Positions 61,628-64,000 of a DNA stretch of 64,000 nucleotides are shown in pieces. The stretch comes from Romboutsia lituseburensis DSM 797. Its GTDB lineage: Bacteria; Bacillota; Clostridia; Peptostreptococcales; Peptostreptococcaceae. The position numbers and the translations under genes are program-made. The notes under the pieces were generated by a model. It saw only the letters and a list, made by a program, of their open reading frames with translations, searched no databases and had not been told where the DNA came from. The stretch is taken from positions 248,001-312,000 of the forward strand of contig NZ_FNGW01000001.1 of NCBI RefSeq assembly GCF_900103615.1. Direction: 5' to 3'. Positions within the stretch are counted from its first letter, which is position 1; every line of letters begins with the position of its first letter.

Positions 61628-62319
61628 CTGAATTCCTCCCTAAATAAAGAATCTATAGATTTCCCTTTTTCTTCTCTTATCTCATCTACATTGCCTTGTA
61701 ATACAATATCTCCTTTAGATATAAATATTACATCATCACATATGCTCTCTATTTCACTTATCAAGTGCGTTGCAATAAGTAATGTACTTCCTTGACAGTA
61801 GTTTGAGAGTATAGTTTTTAATATATAACTTCTAGCAGCAGGGTCTACTCCTCCTATTGGCTCATCGAGTATATACAAACTAGCTTTTCTAGACATAACT
61901 AATATTAATTGAACTTTTTCTTTGGTTCCCTTAGACATAGTTTTTAATTTTTCATTTACATCTATCTTAAGACTATCTATCATGCTATTAGCCTTATTTA
62001 TATCAAAATCTTCATAAAAATCTTTAAAGAACTCCAGTAAATCTTTAACTTTCATCCAATCATTTAAATATGTTCTTTCAGGTAAATAAGATACTATTTT
62101 TTTAGTTTCTATTGATGGACTTATTCCATTTATTAATATTTCTCCACTATCTTGATGCAGTAGTCCATTCATTAATTTTATTAGTGTGCTCTTTCCACTT
62201 CCATTAGGCCCAAGTAATCCTACTATTTTACCTTTTGGGATATTCAGATTCATATTTTTTATAACTTCTTTTTTTGCGTAACTTTTATTAAGGTCTTTTA
62301 TTTCTACGATGTTTTCCAT
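61621..62319 (-). CDS. ABC transporter ATP-binding protein
   Basis: 232 residues: Walker A GPNGSGKST (about 37-45), signature region MSKGTKEKVQL (a degenerate LSGGQ, common in YtrB/CcmA-like ATPases), Walker B LYILDEPIGGVDP and switch His in IATHL. It overlaps the GntR gene at its start and the permease at its end. It energises the permease encoded next to it. Confidence 0.93.
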   Translation of the reverse strand: MENIVEIKDLNKSYAKKEVIKNMNLNIPKGKIVGLLGPNGSGKSTLIKLMNGLLHQDSGEILINGISPSIETKKIVSYLPERTYLNDWMKVKDLLEFFKDFYEDFDINKANSMIDSLKIDVNEKLKTMSKGTKEKVQLILVMSRKASLYILDEPIGGVDPAARSYILKTILSNYCQGSTLLIATHLISEIESICDDVIFISKGDIVLQGNVDEIREEKGKSIDSLFREEFRC

Positions 62320-62687
62320 TACTCCATCTCCTTTAAATTTCTTAATATAATTTGTGTTAATTCTTCTTTCTTATATCCCAATTTTATAAGCATACTATAT
62401 AATTCAGCTATTTCTATTCGTGCCATTTCTTCTCTTAAATGTACTATCGTATCTATATCATCTGTTACAAATCTACCACTCGTCCTTTGACTATACATTA
62501 AGTTTTCTCTTTCTAATTCTGATAAAGCCCTTTGCATTGTGTTTGGGTTTACCTCAAAATCTAAAGCTAAGTCTCTTACAGACCTTAGTTTTGACCCTGC
62601 CTCTAATTCTCCCGATATTATTTTAATCTTTAGAATATCTACTATTTGAATATATATAGGTTTATTATCATTAAACTCAAATGCCAT
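62319..62687 (-). CDS. GntR-family regulator, YtrA subfamily
   Basis: 122 residues: N-terminal GntR winged helix (PIYIQIVDILKIKIISGELEAGSKLRSVRDLALDFEVNPNTMQRALSELERENLMYSQRTSGRFVT) and a short C-terminal helical pair in place of a ligand-binding domain, as in YtrA. It is the first gene of the operon and presumably represses it. A CGGAGG box precedes the ATG by about 7 nt. Confidence 0.93.
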   Translation of the reverse strand: MAFEFNDNKPIYIQIVDILKIKIISGELEAGSKLRSVRDLALDFEVNPNTMQRALSELERENLMYSQRTSGRFVTDDIDTIVHLREEMARIEIAELYSMLIKLGYKKEELTQIILRNLKEME

Positions 62688-62841
62688 TTTAACACCTCCG
62701 TATTATTGTACTAATCACTTAATACAATGATACATCTTTGGATTAAGTTTGTCAAACATCTTTTTAAAACATAATAGATTATTTAAACTTTAATCGAATA
62801 AGTCGCTGCTTCAAAATAAATTAGATATATTTTAATATAAA

Positions 62842-62895
62842 AAAGAAAGTGTCCCTTTTAACGATTTAAGAAAATCATTTTGAGACACTCTCTTT
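62842..62895 (-). terminator. Terminator of the partial histidine kinase gene
   Basis: AAAGA-AGTGTC pairs with GACACT-TCTTT with a weaker inner ACGATTT/AAATCAT-like stem and flanking T runs. It lies about 33 bp past the kinase stop at 62928. Confidence 0.7.
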
Positions 62896-62927
62896 ATTAC
62901 TCTATATATTTATTTTTTATTTTTATT

Positions 62928-64000
62928 TTAAATCATTTTTTTAACTACAAAGAAAAATTCTATATCTTCATCATTTATATCTGCTCCATACTCAAATTTG
63001 TGCGCTTCTAGTATCTCTTTTACTATACTAAGTCCTAGCCCAGTTCCTGATAATTCCTTGCTTCTAGAGCTTTCAAGTACATAAAACGGCTTCCAAATGT
63101 TATCTATTTCTTCTTTATTTATATTATTTATTCCATTTTTTACACATACAAATATTTCATCATTATCTTTTAATAAAAATATATCTATTTTATTGTTACT
63201 ATTGTATTTTATTGCATTACTTATTAAATTATTTAAAACTATTTCTATGCTATCTTCATCAGCATTTATCATAAAATTATCATCATCTATTTTTATATTT
63301 AATTTTATATTTCTTTCTTCTATAAGGATTTCATATTTTTTAATACAATGAATTAATTTTTCCTTTAAGTCAAAATTGCACATGTTAAATTCTTTCTTTT
63401 CATATTTAGACCAATAAAGCAATGTATTTATAAGATCTGTTAAATGTTCACTTTGCTCAATTATTGTATCTATAAACGTGCCATCATCTATATTGTCTTG
63501 TATTCCTATAGCATATGCTTTTATAAGTGCTACTGGTGTTTTCATTTCATGCGATGCATCAGATATAAATCTCTTTAGGTTTTCATTCCTATTATTAAGC
63601 TCATTGTGAGCTTTTTCTAAGTTTACGCTCATTTTATTTATACTTTGTGATAGTTCTTCTATCTCATCATTAGTTTTTATTTCTTCTGTTCTAAATTTCA
63701 ACTTTGATATATCATTAGATAGTAATTTTAGTTTTTCTATTGGCTTTATTATTTTATTAGATAATATAAAAGTTAATATAGAGATTAATATTACAGAAAA
63801 TGCACTCATCATTATATTAAATCTATTTATAATTTCTATAGTTTCTTGTGAATGTTCTATTGTAGTTCCTATTGCAAAAATATAATCATCTTTTTTTATA
63901 AATTTAACTAATAAGCTGTACTTTGATTTTCCTTGGTTATATATCTTATTTACACTTTGATCATTAAGTTTGTACAGTGAATCCTTTGATATCCAAAACT
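62928..64000 (-). CDS. Sensor histidine kinase, 5' end cut by window edge
   Basis: The frame is open from the stop at 62928 to the right edge, so the N-terminus lies outside. The visible part starts in an extracytoplasmic sensor (FWISKDSLYKLNDQSVNKIY...FAIGTTIEHSQ), then one TM (AFSVILISILTFILS), a HAMP domain (NKIIKPIEKLKLLSNDISKL), HisKA with SDASHEMKTPVALIKAYA and HATPase ending GTGLGLSIVKEIL. Reading only from the ATG at 63812 would cut off the sensor. A response regulator would be expected just outside the window. The layout is that of EnvZ/PhoR-type transmembrane kinases. Confidence 0.9.
   Translation of the reverse strand, partial: FWISKDSLYKLNDQSVNKIYNQGKSKYSLLVKFIKKDDYIFAIGTTIEHSQETIEIINRFNIMMSAFSVILISILTFILSNKIIKPIEKLKLLSNDISKLKFRTEEIKTNDEIEELSQSINKMSVNLEKAHNELNNRNENLKRFISDASHEMKTPVALIKAYAIGIQDNIDDGTFIDTIIEQSEHLTDLINTLLYWSKYEKKEFNMCNFDLKEKLIHCIKKYEILIEERNIKLNIKIDDDNFMINADEDSIEIVLNNLISNAIKYNSNNKIDIFLLKDNDEIFVCVKNGINNINKEEIDNIWKPFYVLESSRSKELSGTGLGLSIVKEILEAHKFEYGADINDEDIEFFFVVKKMI

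Overview
The window looks like the chromosome of an AT-rich anaerobic clostridium of the Peptostreptococcaceae (Paraclostridium / Paeniclostridium / Clostridioides relatives). The evidence is the very low GC, the strong purine-rich ribosome binding sites, a complete Stickland-type ornithine degradation operon (ord-ortA-ortB-oraS-oraE-glmL-like-orr), a CD27L-like endolysin domain, a GEMM-I (c-di-GMP) riboswitch and several clostridial histidine kinases. Species cannot be fixed from sequence reading alone. I see no tRNA, rRNA, CRISPR array, insertion sequence or prophage block.

Layout. 1-10 kb: partial dprA, a lone endolysin-like amidase, a SWIM/SNF2 helicase, a CmpB-family membrane protein, a NhaC-family antiporter behind a near-perfect sigma-54 promoter, a PAS histidine kinase and an unknown membrane protein. 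10.2-13.3 kb: a two-component system followed by a 53-codon zinc-ribbon gene with an in-frame UGA. 13.6-25.6 kb: an unknown membrane protein, an ECF S-component with a methyltransferase, a chemoreceptor under a c-di-GMP riboswitch, two SDR oxidoreductases, an HxlR regulator, a TIM-barrel protein, a two-component-propeller kinase and an unknown membrane protein. 25.7-35.4 kb: the ornithine operon with its sigma-54 promoter and the adjacent sigma-54 activator. 35.7-48 kb: a binding-protein/kinase fusion, a DEAD-box helicase with a RelA/SpoT-like synthetase, CstA, small proteins, a glucosaminidase, BrnQ and an NCS2 purine permease. 48-60.5 kb: a glycosidase-like lipoprotein, then a two-component locus whose response regulator and kinase genes are separated by five tandem paralogous metallophosphoesterase lipoproteins. 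60.8-64 kb: a GntR/ABC operon and a partial histidine kinase.

How the parts work together. L-ornithine is racemised by Orr, converted by OraSE (B12/PLP, maintained by the GlmL-like protein) to 2,4-diaminopentanoate, oxidised by Ord to 2-amino-4-ketopentanoate and cleaved thiolytically by OrtAB to alanine and acetyl-CoA. The same promoter type (sigma-54 -24/-12) and the same kind of tandem TGC-N10-GCA dyads lie upstream of ord and of the distant NhaC-family transporter, so the transporter probably belongs to the same regulon.

Most interesting points. (1) A candidate new selenoprotein at 10233-10394: in a YfgJ-like zinc ribbon the UGA stands where the family has a Cys, and a bSECIS-like hairpin lies 23 nt downstream. 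(2) The five-copy lipoprotein array inside a two-component operon, with 11-bp-period direct repeats upstream of this system and of its paralogue. (3) The shared sigma-54/enhancer signature.
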